This document shows positions 1 through 11,700 of a stretch of 64,000 nucleotides of DNA, piece after piece. Made by a program: the position numbers and the translations under genes. Source of the stretch: Tetraselmis striata (Eukaryota > Chlorophyta > Chlorodendrophyceae > Chlorodendrales > Chlorodendraceae); assembly GCA_006384855.1 (NCBI GenBank), contig VCJN01001920.1, forward strand, positions 1-64,000. The letters are read 5' to 3'. How positions within the stretch are numbered: the first letter of the stretch is position 1; each line of letters starts with the position of its first letter. The notes beneath the pieces were generated by a model, which did not search any database, was not told the DNA's origin, and saw nothing but the letters and a program-made list of their open reading frames with translations.

Positions 1-2180
1 GCATGAACCCGGACGGATTTGACGCCCAGCAACGCGTAAATCATGACAAGAAGGTCCGTGCCAATAACAACGGCAGCCATTGCCGCTTTGAGGTTTTCAT
101 GCTATGTTTGTATGTGTGTGTATGCCTTGGAGGAGGCAGGGGGGGGGGGGGGGGGGCTGAACTAATTCCCTGACCACAGGACCTCAACCGTGACTTCCCG
201 GATCCCATTCATAAGATGAACTTTAGGGGCTGGGCCCGCGACCTGCCCCCCAGCGGAAAGGTACACACCGCGCCCACTGGAGCGGTGCCATATATATCGC
301 CCCTCAGCTCCAATTTTGGGTGTCGCCACCAAGTGTGCAACATTCTGCTGTGCAGGAGTGTGCTGAGACGCTGGCAGTGATGAGCTGGACGACCGCGCAC
401 CGCTTTGTGGCGAGCGTTAGCATGCACGAAGGCGCCGTGGTGGCCAACTACCCATGGGATGGGTCGCTGGTACGCCACACCTGGTCTTTCTGCATCTTGC
501 ACCCTTCAGTCCACACTGTCTGCTTTTGGTGTACCTAGCATGAGCATGCCCTGGTGCCAACTCCTGGGAAAGGTCTCCACCCTGGGTCAATGATACTCAG
601 ATGGCAGTAGCACTCAGCTCAGGCACCCATGTGGATATTCGCAATAGATTGACTGTTGTTGCAGTGGTTTGGAGGGGGGGGGGGGGGGGGGCGCTCATCT
701 GGTGTGCAGTTACACCCTTAATCACTGGAGGATGCTTGCGCAGGATCGCAAGACACACTACTCTGCCTGCCCAGACGACCTAGCATTTAAACACCTCGCA
801 CACGTGTACGCCAGCAACAACCCCGGCATGAGAAACTCAAAGCACTTCCGTTTTGGCATCACCAATGGCGCACAATGGTACCCTCTTTGGGGCGGCATGC
901 AAGACTGGAATTACCTACACGCGGGCTGCCTGGACCTCACGCTGGAGCTGAGCGACAACAAGTGGCCAGCACCCGGCAGACTACCCAGCATCTGGAAGGA
1001 CAACAAGCGTGCACTACTTGCGTATGCCATGGCTGCTGCCTTTGGAGGCGCTTATGGCTTTGTGGCGGGGCTGCCGCCATCTGGCGCCGGTGGGGCATCC
1101 AAGCCCCTGGCAGCAACGATTAGTGTGCAAGGCATCGACCGGGACTCCACAAGCGGGCCGCATGGCGATTTTTACCGCCCGCTTGGGCCCGGCACCTACA
1201 CAATCACGGCCAGCGTAGACGGCTACCAGGTAGAGATGGCGGGCAAACATACACCTTGGGGGAGACACAGGGGATTACCTTACCTGGATCTTGGCATTTG
1301 CATGGCATTTGGAGGGGGGATGGGAGAGGGGGAGGTATTGATCACAGCACATTCCATCGTGAATGTGGCCCATATGAGGAAGGAATGGCTGCATGCAACA
1401 TACTGGTTTCTAGCGCTCATGGTTCAGGCTCTGGGACTCACCTCGCGTGGTTTGCGTTGCAGATCCAGTCGAAGCAGGTGTCGGTGCTGCCCGGCAATCA
1501 GGGCGCGCAGCTAGAGTTCATCCTGTGAGCTATCCCACGGATATGCATGCTTCCGAGCCAACCTGTCGGATATTACTGCGACAGCCTGCTGACCCCTGTC
1601 GCCTCTTTGCATGGTCTGGTCTGTGGGGTGCAGACAGCCTCTGCAGGTGGCCATGTTGCAGGCTGAAGGGAGGCAAGAGCAGCCGGAGTTAAAGCAAGCC
1701 GACGCTCAGCTGCCAGTGCAGATGCCTCTTCCTGTCGCGGAGTCGCTTGACGCAGATGCAGCCCAGCGGTATCAGGTGTGACCAGCAGGCGGGATAGGAA
1801 ACACTTAAAACAAAAAACCCTGAAAGTCCTCATCTCTGTCTTGGGTGCCTGTTAACGGCTGCTACCACAGGCCCCCTCGCACAAGGATTTTACTGCAGAA
1901 GATAGTGCCATGGCGGCCGCATTTCAACCGCCGACGATCCCAAGGAGGTGCGGGGTCGCCCCGGTTGAGTGTCCAACAGTCATGTTGATACTGCTGCATT
2001 CCAGCGGTTCTTGGTTGGAATTTGAATTACACTGCACCTTCCTACAGGCGGATTGCAGGGCTGATGCAGTCCACATATCTTGTCTATCTGATTGTGGTCA
2101 TCATGCTGAGTATCTTGCTCTGTGGCAACTGCCGGAGACGGCCGCGTCGTCGCACTGGGTCATTCTTGCTACAGGCATAG
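1..2180 (+). CDS. M14 metallocarboxypeptidase, carboxypeptidase D-like (5' partial, 8 inferred exons)
   Basis: This is the 3' part of a zinc carboxypeptidase that trims C-terminal residues from peptides, probably in the secretory pathway. A phase-consistent GT-AG model joins 1-92, 180-260, 356-469, 744-1229, 1463-1524, 1634-1775, 1899-1947 and 2059-2180, giving 382 codons with the stop. Family motifs occur in order: MNPDGF (exon 1), DLNRDFPDP (exon 2), MHEGAVVANYPWDG with the third zinc-ligand histidine (exon 3), GITNGAQWY, GGMQDWNYLH and TLELS with the catalytic glutamate (exon 4). A transthyretin-like domain follows (GDFYRPLGPGTYTITAS). The last exon encodes a hydrophobic segment (YLVYLIVVIMLSILL) and a basic tail (CRRRPRRR), as in membrane-anchored carboxypeptidase D. 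The first zinc ligands lie left of the window. Catalytic exons 1-5 are firm. Exons 6-8 are inferred from splice sites and phase only; a stop at 1526-1528 would otherwise end the protein after exon 5. Confidence 0.8.
139..156. repeat. G18 homopolymer tract in carboxypeptidase intron 1
   Basis: Eighteen consecutive G lie in the inferred intron between exons 1-92 and 180-260. The tract is outside coding sequence. It is a likely site of length error or polymorphism. Confidence 0.9.
674..691. repeat. G18 homopolymer tract in carboxypeptidase intron 3
   Basis: A second run of eighteen G lies in the intron before the exon starting at 744. Any reading frame drawn through it, such as the one opening at 669, is intronic up to the acceptor at 741-743. 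Confidence 0.9.
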
Positions 2181-2234
2181 GTGTCCCCCGACTTTCGTTT
2201 TCCACAGACATCCAGCAGCTCCTTGCAAATTTTC

Positions 2235-2239
2235 TGTAA
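2235..2239 (+). terminator. putative poly(A) signal TGTAA for the carboxypeptidase gene
   Basis: TGTAA lies 55 bases after the inferred carboxypeptidase stop at 2178-2180. TGTAA is the usual green-algal polyadenylation signal. A five-base motif can occur by chance, so the call rests on position. Confidence 0.4.
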
Positions 2240-2553
2240 CTGCCAAATGTGAGAATGAGGACTCACCAGCACATTGATGACATCCCGCCAACCTATCTAC
2301 TTTGTTAGTTCACCCTGCGCAGTATTGGTACAGGCAGTATGTATGGACCGCACCACAGGTGGCAGTCTTTGAGTGTGTGTTCAGAGGCAGTAATTGGCAA
2401 TCATATATTGCTTTCCCCAGACCCCGCCCCCCCAATCCGAGTAGCAAACAGCATGCATTCAGTTATTGGCATCACTACATAATGTTTGGTTAAGACTAAT
2501 AGGAAGCAAGTGACAGCAGGGTACAGTTTTTACAGCAATCGTGTTGATTTTGC

Positions 2554-2558
2554 TTACA
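2554..2558 (-). terminator. putative poly(A) signal TGTAA for the PKS gene
   Basis: The plus strand reads ttaca, which is TGTAA on the minus strand, about 157 bases after the PKS stop codon at 2715-2717. Position and orientation fit a green-algal polyadenylation signal; the motif is short. Confidence 0.4.
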
Positions 2559-2714
2559 ATTCTACTATTAGCCTTCTCGGAGGTTGGAGACTCTAAAGCA
2601 ACGGTAAGTGTGCCATTCTTGGTTGACTTCCTTGAGATGGCTTGTGCTACTTAGTGCCAGCTATGTTATTGTGCCGCCACAAGGACTTGGGAACCCCCTT
2701 GGCTTGCGCCCTCC

Positions 2715-5700
2715 TCAGTGTCGGGAACTGAAAATGAGCTCCACGATTCGTTTCGATACCTCAAGGAAGAACTCCTGGGATAAAGGCGTATGTATGGCGC
2801 CCTGGATTGGCACAATCTCATGTGGCACATTGCAGTTGTTGCAGGCATCACCCCACACGGCTCGGAAGCGCTTCTCCACCTCATGCTCTGGCAAGTCGCC
2901 CGTCTCACCGGGTTGAGCCCCTTCATCCATGGCAGCCATCACGTCCCTTGTCCCAAACAGCAGCACCGTCGGTACCTCTGCCAGCCGCTGAGGTACACCT
3001 GCACGTACAGCGTCCTCAAAACAGGCGACTGTCACACGTACATCGTCCGCCTGGGCTAGCTGCATGCTTCGGGCAAGGTTACGGTCTCCGCTGGAGCCTA
3101 CGGCAACTATCTGGGCCTGAAGCCCCTTCATGAACGCGATCGGTGCGCCCCGTGACTCAATCTCCGCTGCACCGTAGGCCTTCACTAGTCTGGTCTCCAC
3201 CGCTGACACCCGCTCTGCTGTTTGTTCATATACCTCGTCTATTGTAAGCAGCTCATACACACCCTGTGCCACCTTGCCAGCGGTGTCGTCAGGAATGCAT
3301 TGTAGCCCCTCAGCGCAGCTCATCATGCGTTCAAATGCTGGGAGCTGCTTTGCCGGGAGGGCAATAACAGGGGAAGGGTTGAGAAGGAAGACAGCACTAG
3401 GCGGGAAGCCCAGCTCATGCGTGCGCCGAGCCAAGTGCTCTACACACATTGCTCCGTAGCTATGGCCAATGAGGAAGTATGGCTTCTCGTGTAGGCCTGC
3501 CGATGTGATGATGTCCTCCGTCATGTCAGCCAGTGTGGTCCAACTGGGCTCGTTTGCACGGGGCGGCCTACCGGGTGGCATGATGTCAAAGACCTCCACG
3601 GAGGGGGGAAGCAGCTGAGACATTTTAGCACCCAATTGCGAAGAGAACTGAGACTTTACCATCCCACCAGTACCATGGAAGCAGTAGAGGCGGTGAGTGG
3701 CCCCTGCATGTGTCACTTGTGCCGCCACAGCTGTCCGTGAGGAGGCTTGAACTATTGCGGTTAGCGGTGCCTCTGTTGCAACAGCTGGCTCTTGCCCCGA
3801 GGATAGGCTCTGGATATAAATAGCCAATGCTGAGATGCTGGGCTTGTCAAAGACTATGGTTGATGGAAGCTCTAGCCCGAAGTGCACGCCAAGGACATTG
3901 CGCACCTCAACTGATGCGAGGGAGTCAACGCCTGACTCGAGCAGGGACTCATCCACAGCTAGGTCATCGGTGCCTACGATACCGGCTACCAAACCTTTAA
4001 TGTCCATGACCACATCTTCAAGCAACCGTGTTTCTGTGCGGGGCGAGCCTTCGGTGCTTAGTGTCGAAACTTGGGCCGCGTCTGGAATGGGTGGATGGAT
4101 AGGCTCTAGGGCCTCCACTTCCGGAGCAAACGCGTCCTTGCCGTCAAATGTAAGCAAGATGGCTGGAAGGCTAGCCTTGTTGGCTTCAAGCCTACTCCAG
4201 CCAAGCGGAGACGCAAGCATAGTCGTTGTGGAGCGGCCGCGTACAACGTTGCATAAAGCTGCAAGCCCATGCGCAGGCCGAATGACGCCCGTCCCAGCAT
4301 TATGGTGCCCTTGTAGCATTGCGTCCATGCCCGCCGCCATGCCTGCACCAGCCCATGCACCCCACTGCATGCTGGACATCGGCACCCCAAGCTGCGCACT
4401 CTGCGCCACGTGCCAGTCCAGTGCTGCATTCGCCGCACCATAGGTGCTCTGAGAACCGAAACCAAGGAACGCTGAGATGGAGGAGAACAACGTGCCGGAT
4501 TCGAGTGCCATTCCTGCGAGCTGGTGGAGTAGCATGCGGGCGCCATTTACTTTCGGACCGGCCACTTGACGCAACCCAACAGTGGTCTGCTTTGGAAGCA
4601 TGGCATTTACTATGAGGCCGCCCGAGTGGACGATTGTCTTGCACATACTCCGCGCCGATGGTAGTAGATGTGCGGTGTCGGTCATTGCCGACACATCGCA
4701 CGCCACCGCCTCTATGCATGCTTTACTCAACATGCCATGCGGTGCCGCCCATGACTCTGTAGCCCCCCGCCCGGTGCGGCCCAACAACAAGCATGTCACG
4801 CCCGGCGCCGCACCCGCACTCCATATAGCCACCAAAGAGCCTATTCCGCCCAAACCGCCAGTCACCATCACCGTCTGCGCCGCTGACAAGCATGCCAGCG
4901 GAGGGCTCACACTCGCCGACATTGGACCCGCCGACTGCGTGAGTGCTGGGATCATGCATGTCCCAGCGGCAGTGTAGCTTCCGAACTCATCACCGAGTGG
5001 CGGTGTGGTGCTCAGTGGTTGCACGTCCGGGCTACACATGCCAACTCTCCAACTAGTCTCGGGGGCCTCAGAGGCGACGGTGCGCACCATGGCGTGCACT
5101 GCCTCGGCCAAGTGGGCGTTGTCGTTCGTGGGCGGGCGTCCAGGAAGGATACATGCGGAGGGTTTGAAGGTTGGCATGACGATGTGCGCGTTTGTACAAC
5201 GATCGCCAGGGCGAGCACCAACGGCATGCACCCCTTGCAACAGCCCGAGCTGCCGGTCTACCCGAGGTCGCATGATGGCGCTATGTGTATCCGACACTAA
5301 CGCAGGTTCGCTACCTCCGAGACTCCATGTCGGCACGGGGGTATTGCTATTGAGGTTGCCTTGCGGTGTCGGTGTTGTAGCATGCCCGGTCGATGATGCT
5401 TGCCACTGCGTGGAATACAACATATGGGGCGGTGGTGCAACGACACCGGGTACAGCACTCCGGATTTCTAGATTCTGATGTATTTGAGTTGTCAGGACGC
5501 TTTGGAGTTCCACACGTTGATGCGTTTTAGCGTGCAGCGCAAATGATGCCAATGCATTGGTGCATCTCCAAGTCCCACTCGCCCAAGTCGACGCAAGATT
5601 TGCGGGTGGGGTGGATGCGCTCGCATGATCATTGTTGCAATACGCATCAACACCGACCGCCATGCTCAAAGCTCTCCCATCGCCCTTGCATAGGGTGGCT

Positions 5701-8700
5701 TGCGGTCCCGACATGCGAATGACATCCGCTATCTGTGTGGCGGCATCGATTACTACTGGATGCGCCACATATTCCTCCGTGTCGACATTTGGCGAGTCGC
5801 GACCGATCGGATCTGCGACATCAGCAATGGCGTTCGTCTCTTCATGTGAAGGGATCGGGCTCAATCTAGACATGAACCCTTCCTCCGAGCTTTCCGTTGG
5901 AAGTGACCCGTGCGGAGTTGGAATTATGGCTGCCATGCCACGTGCATTAGTTGACCACTTGTCACCATGCACGATGTGTTGCATATTGGTGTTGGCGGTA
6001 CACACCTCGGTTGTTCCATGGGGTGTCAATCGAGCTTGGAATAGCGAGAAGCTGCCATCTCCAGGAATGGGCAGCGCCGCCGCAGCGAGAATCGCAATAT
6101 TTGTGACGGCCATTCCATTGGTGACACGTTTCCATGTAGCGTGGCCGGGCTCATTGGTACAAAGCGTCCCTACGCTAGCTAGCATGACTTCATACATAGC
6201 CGCGCAAGGTAGAATAGACCGGGCCATTACAACGTATTCAGCCAAATAAGAGCAACCCGCGGAGCTCAAGCGACCATGCAACACAGATGATTGCGCTGAG
6301 GTGTGCATTATGTTCACGCTAGTTATGAGCTTGTGGTGCATGTGCGACGAGTACACGTTCCGACGAGGTTGCCACGGCACTACTATGGCACTGCCATATC
6401 CCCTCGAAGTTTGTTCGTCGTTCAACCGAGATAGTAACGCGTGGGAGTTGGTGCCCATGTATGCGAAGCCGCTAAGTCCAACAACTGTCGTGTCAGTGCC
6501 ATTCCCAACTTGCGGACCCCTTTGCCGAGGCAAGAACGAAGCCATCCCTTTTCCCTCGAGCCCAGCCGCCACGTATGGATTTACATTAGCCAATCCAACG
6601 ATTGATTGCACCATACCTGAAGAAACCTCCGCCAATGCGTGGCAAAAGCTGACACTCCCCGCGGCCGCCTCTGCGTGCCCGCGTTGGGCCTTTGCAGCCA
6701 CCATACGCATCACAGATGCCGATACACGCTGTGCGGACACGACGCCGTGCAATGCTCCCACTTCGATGGGGTCTCCAAGAGGCGTGCCGGTACCATGCAA
6801 CTCGACGCCAGACACATGGTGAGCTGCGACCCCGGCAATAGACCACGCGCTTGCTACTACCGCTTGTTGGCTTGGGCCGTTAGGGGCCGTCAATGAGCTC
6901 GACCGCCCGTCTTGGTTCACTGCGCTGCCTAAATACAAGCCAGCGCACATGTGCGCTTGCCCGCTCACGCTAGCCGCTCCGCTACCCCCGCCTAGAGTCT
7001 TGCTAAGCCATGCCATTGAGCAAGCCTCTCCACGCCCGTAGCCGTCCGCCGTTGCATCAAGGGTCTTGCATCGCCCGTCCGCGCATAACATGCCCGCCAC
7101 CATCGTTGCTGCATACGTATTGGGTGAAAGCGTGAGGTTAACTCCTCCTGCGAGGCCGCATTGCTCACCGCTTGCCCTCATGTCCCTCACGGCCAAATGG
7201 GTTGCGACTAGCGCCGAAGAGCACGCCGTGTCTATGGCCACCGCTGCGCCGACAAGGCCAAAGAGATATGCGATACGCCCGGCGGCCACGCTCAGGTTGC
7301 CGCTGGTGGCGGTGTATGGGCTCAAGCTCAGTTGATGAGGGCTGGCAAGTTGGCTATACTCCATGGCTTGGATACCGACATACACGGGCCAACGCCGAGG
7401 CCCTTGCGTCAAGGCATGTTGCTCTGCTCTTGTTGCACATATCAAGGCTTCAGTGGCGTGCTCAAGCAACAACCGGTGTTGGGGATCCATCAAGTCCGCT
7501 TCTGATGAAGATATTCCAAAAGCCGCACCATCGAAGCACTCCACTCCGTCCAAGAAAGCACCAAACCGGGCCATCCGCGTATCTCCAAGCAACTGTTGTG
7601 CCTCCGCATCCCAACGATTGCCCGGAATCGGCCGCGCCGCTGCTCCCTCAGCCCATGCTGGTGACACCATCCGGGCCGAGGCCCATATGCTTGTAATAGC
7701 ATGTGACGAATCGTTGATGTGATTCTTATCGTGTTCCGACGTTCCAAGAGTTGATGACAAGCTGAGCTCTGGGGATGCCGCCATCGTGCGGTTGCCATTC
7801 CCGGCACGCTTGTTATACTCCTCCAACAAGAACGCAGATAGGGCGTCGAGTGTCGGGTGGTCAAAGATTGCAGTGGCGGGCATTGCTAGTCCGAGCCGGT
7901 TGCTTATAGTGTCGCGAAGTTCCATTGCCGCCAGTGAGTCCAAACCTGCTTCCATCAAAGGTTGATGAGGATCCACATCATTCCCTATTGCGAGAGAGAT
8001 AACGTCCGCGACCTCTTGTAGTATAGCCGCATGGTCCATGCTTGTGCCACCGTCATGGCCAATAGCCTCTTGCACTTCAAAATAGGATTGTTCCCATATG
8101 AACGTGGTAAGGCTGTCGAGAGTTGGATGGTCGAACAACGCGGTTGCGGGCATCTCCACACCTAATCTAGCACCGAGGGAGTCTCTTAGCTCTACCGCCG
8201 CCAAAGAGTCCACTCCGGCCTCTAGCAACGGTTGGTGCGCACTCACATCATCGCCAACTACAAGCGCAATGGCCTCAGAAATCTCCTGCGCTAGGGTTTC
8301 GCGGCTCATCTTTGCACTAGAGTGTACCTCCGCCGACCGTCGTTGGCCGTGAACGTGTATTGCAACTTGGGCCGCGTCTGGAATGGATGGATGGATAGGC
8401 TCTTGAGCCTCCTCGTGGGCCTCCGGAGCGAACATTTCCCTGCCGTCAAATGTAAGCAAGATGGCCGGAAGCCTAGCCTTGTTGGCTTCAAGCCTACTCC
8501 AGCCAAGCGGAGACGCAAGCATAGTCGTTGTGGAGCGGCCGCGCACGACGCTGCATAAAGCTGCAAGCCCATGCGCAGGCCGAATGACGCCCGTCCCAGC
8601 ATTGTGCTGGCCTTGTAGCATTGCGTCCATGCCCGCCGCCATGCCTGCACCAGCCCATGCACCCCACTGCATGCTGGACATCGGCACCCCAAGCTGCGCA

Positions 8701-11700
8701 CTCTGCGCCACGTGCCAGTCCAGTGCTGCATTCGCCGCACCATAGGTGCTCTGAGAACCGAAACCAAGGAACGCTGAGATGGAGGAGAACAACGTGCCGG
8801 ATTCGAGTGCCATTCCTGCGAGCTGGTGGAGTAGCATGCGGGCGCCATTTACTTTCGGACCGGCCACTTGACGCAACCCAACAGTGGTCTGCTTTGGAAG
8901 CATGGCGTACACGGAAAGGCCACCCGAGTGGACGATTGTCTTGCACATACTCCGCGCCGATGGTAGTAGATGTGCGGTGTCGGTCATTGCCGACACATCG
9001 CACGCCACCGCCTCTACGCATGCTTTACTCAACATGCCATGCGGTGCCGCCCATGACTCTGTAGCCCCCCGCCCGGTGCGGCCCAACAACAAGCATGTCA
9101 CGCCCGGCGCCGCACCCGCACTCCATATAGCCACCAAAGAGCCTATTCCGCCCAAACCGCCAGTCACCATCACCGTCTGCGCCGCTGACAAGCATGCAAG
9201 CGGAGGGCTCACACTCGCCGACATTGGACCCGCCGACTGCGTGAGTGCTGGGATCATGCATGTCCCAGCGGCAGTGTAGCTTCCGAACTCATCACCGAGT
9301 GGCGGTGTGGTGCTCAGTGGTTGCATGTCCGGGCTACACATGCCAACTCTCCAACTAGTCTCGGGGGCCTCAGAGGCGACGGTGCGCACCATGGCGTGCA
9401 CTGCCTCGGCCAAGTGGGCGTTGTCGTTCGTGGGCGGGCGTCCAGGAAGGATACATGCGGAGGGTTTGAAGGTTGGCATGACGATGTGCGCGTTTGTACA
9501 ACGATCGCCAGGGCGAGCACCAACGGCATGCACCCCTTGCAACAGCCCGAGCTGCCGGTCTACCCGAGGTCGCATGATGGCGCTATGTGTATCCGACACT
9601 AGCGCGGGTTCGCTACCTCCGAGACTCCATGTCGGCACGCGGGTATTGCTATTGAGGTTGCCTTGTGGTGTCGGTGTTGTAGCATGCCCGGTCGACGATG
9701 CTTGCCACTGCGTGGAATACAACATATGGGGCGGTGGTGCGGTGTCACCAACCATTTCTTGCCTTGCGTGCGGGTGAATCGTGCGTGCGATGCAAGCGCT
9801 AGTGATCAATGTTGTGACCTCACCGGAGGCCGTGATAATGGAGGCGCAACCCGAGCCTCTGGCCACCGCGTGACCGTTGCATTGGTTTTGATCAAGGTCG
9901 TTTGATGCCATCGTGTCTGTGAGCTTACATGCTTCAATGTTTGTTACCTGACCCTTAAAACGTAGGTGAGAGGCTGCGAGCAATGTTACCTCCGTATGAG
10001 CGGCGTTGCGTGTATTTGCTTGTAAGCTGCAAACCATCACACCATCATGTGTACGTTGTGGGTTGCGTTTTGTCAAAAGCATGGGTTTTTGTTTACCAAA
10101 GTCGCCCAACGGACTTCGCTGTATTTTTAGCTTGGCAAGGGCCAGTGTGCATGACATCAGCTTGCTAGGCTCCCCGGTTTGGGACTCGAGCCGCTCCACC
10201 GTCATGCTTCTTGCACGAGCATTTGCGTCGACTTGGATATGGGCAGAACCAACGAGGGGTGCGCCCCTATATAACACAATTTCGGAGATAATAATTGGAC
10301 ACGGTGTCGTTGCGGCAATAAGCAAGCCGCCAACCTTACCGGAGGCTTCCAAAACTGCCCCCGGCGCAAGGACAGGTTGTCCGTGCAAAGCAAAGCCGGC
10401 CAGGTGGCCAAACTGGATATGACGAAGACTGCCAACCATTTTGATTTCCGTTGATGAGATGACCTTGAGGGGCGCCCAAACGCGATCTACGTTGGGGTAG
10501 GGCCACAACCATGATCGTTGCCAATCGGGCGAGTCGATGGATGGAAGTGGCGCCACGCATCGTGATACGGAGGGCCCTATTAGGCAGTGAGCATTGACCC
10601 CGCTCATGCCAAAGGAGCTCGTGCCTCCGGCCGTAGAAGCAAACCCATCACGACCATGGTTTGCAAATACCGCACCTGTACCGGCTTGCCTACCAACAAC
10701 AGGGAGGACACCCTGCTTGCGCCACTCGCGATCCCACGTACCTTCCACATGCGGATTGATTGTTCGCATGTGCATTACGCCCGCCGCAATGCGATGTTGC
10801 ATTGCCATGGCAGCTAACAACACCCCCGTAAGGCCTGCGGCGCCTTCCGTGTGGCCGTAGCATGACTTTACGGACCCGATACCCAATGTGTGGATGTTAG
10901 TACCGTTGCCACGGGCCGGTGCAACCGCTTGCCCAAGGGCACCCATCTCAATTGGGTCGCCTAGCGGAGTTCCCGTGCCATGTACAGCCATGTAGGCTAG
11001 CTGCACAGGCGCTAGGCCGGCAATGGAAAGAGCCGCGCCCACAAGACGCGTTTGTGAGGGTCCATTCGGTGCTGTGAGTCCACTAGAGCGGCCATCTTGA
11101 TTCAGCGCCGAGCCACATAGTAACAACGCGCCGTCCATTGCCCTGGACTTTGCAATTTCTGTAAGCATCATGGCTACCATCGCCTCGCCACGACCGTACC
11201 CATCCGCGGTATCATCAAAGGACTTACAGCGACCGACAGGTGAGAGAGCTTGCAACGCGCATATTGCCACAGTAGTGGTGGGCATCAGCATGGTGTTGAC
11301 ACCAGCCGCGAGACCTGCCGTTGTCTCGTTTGCTATCAATCCGGTGTGCGCAAGGTGCGCAGCGACGAGCGAGGAGGAGCACGCTGTATCTGTACTAACG
11401 CAAGGGCCTTGGAAGCCAAACAAGTATGACAAGCGGCCCACGAGATAGGGTAGCCCACTCCCAAGGATAGATGTTGGTGTGAACTGCGCGGAACTATACA
11501 TATCCATGTACTCCTGGTACATGCAACCCACGTAGACGCCAGTGGCAATTGCCATGGTTGACGTCCAACTTTCATTTTGCGCGCCCGAGCTCGCGGAATA
11601 CGCTAGTTCCAACAGAACACGTGCTTGTGGGTCCACCCCCCGAGCTTCCTCTTCGGCCATGCCAAATCCGCTTGCGTCAAAGGACTCCAAACCGTCCACA

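Larger units (their letters stand above)
2181..2714. other. convergent intergenic region between carboxypeptidase and PKS
   Basis: This 534-base gap separates two genes that face each other tail to tail. It must hold both 3' untranslated regions. I see no coding sequence with recognisable similarity, no tRNA and no mobile element. One TGTAA motif on each strand is the only feature I can support. Confidence 0.7.

Noticed and set aside
601-783. Frames through the G18 tract at 674-691
   Set aside because: They cross the inferred intron between 470 and 743. Family similarity resumes only at the acceptor at 741-743.
3440-3480. GHSYG as an acyltransferase active site
   Set aside because: It sits at the extreme C-terminus after the last ACP, with Asp and His in thioesterase order, and lacks other AT motifs.
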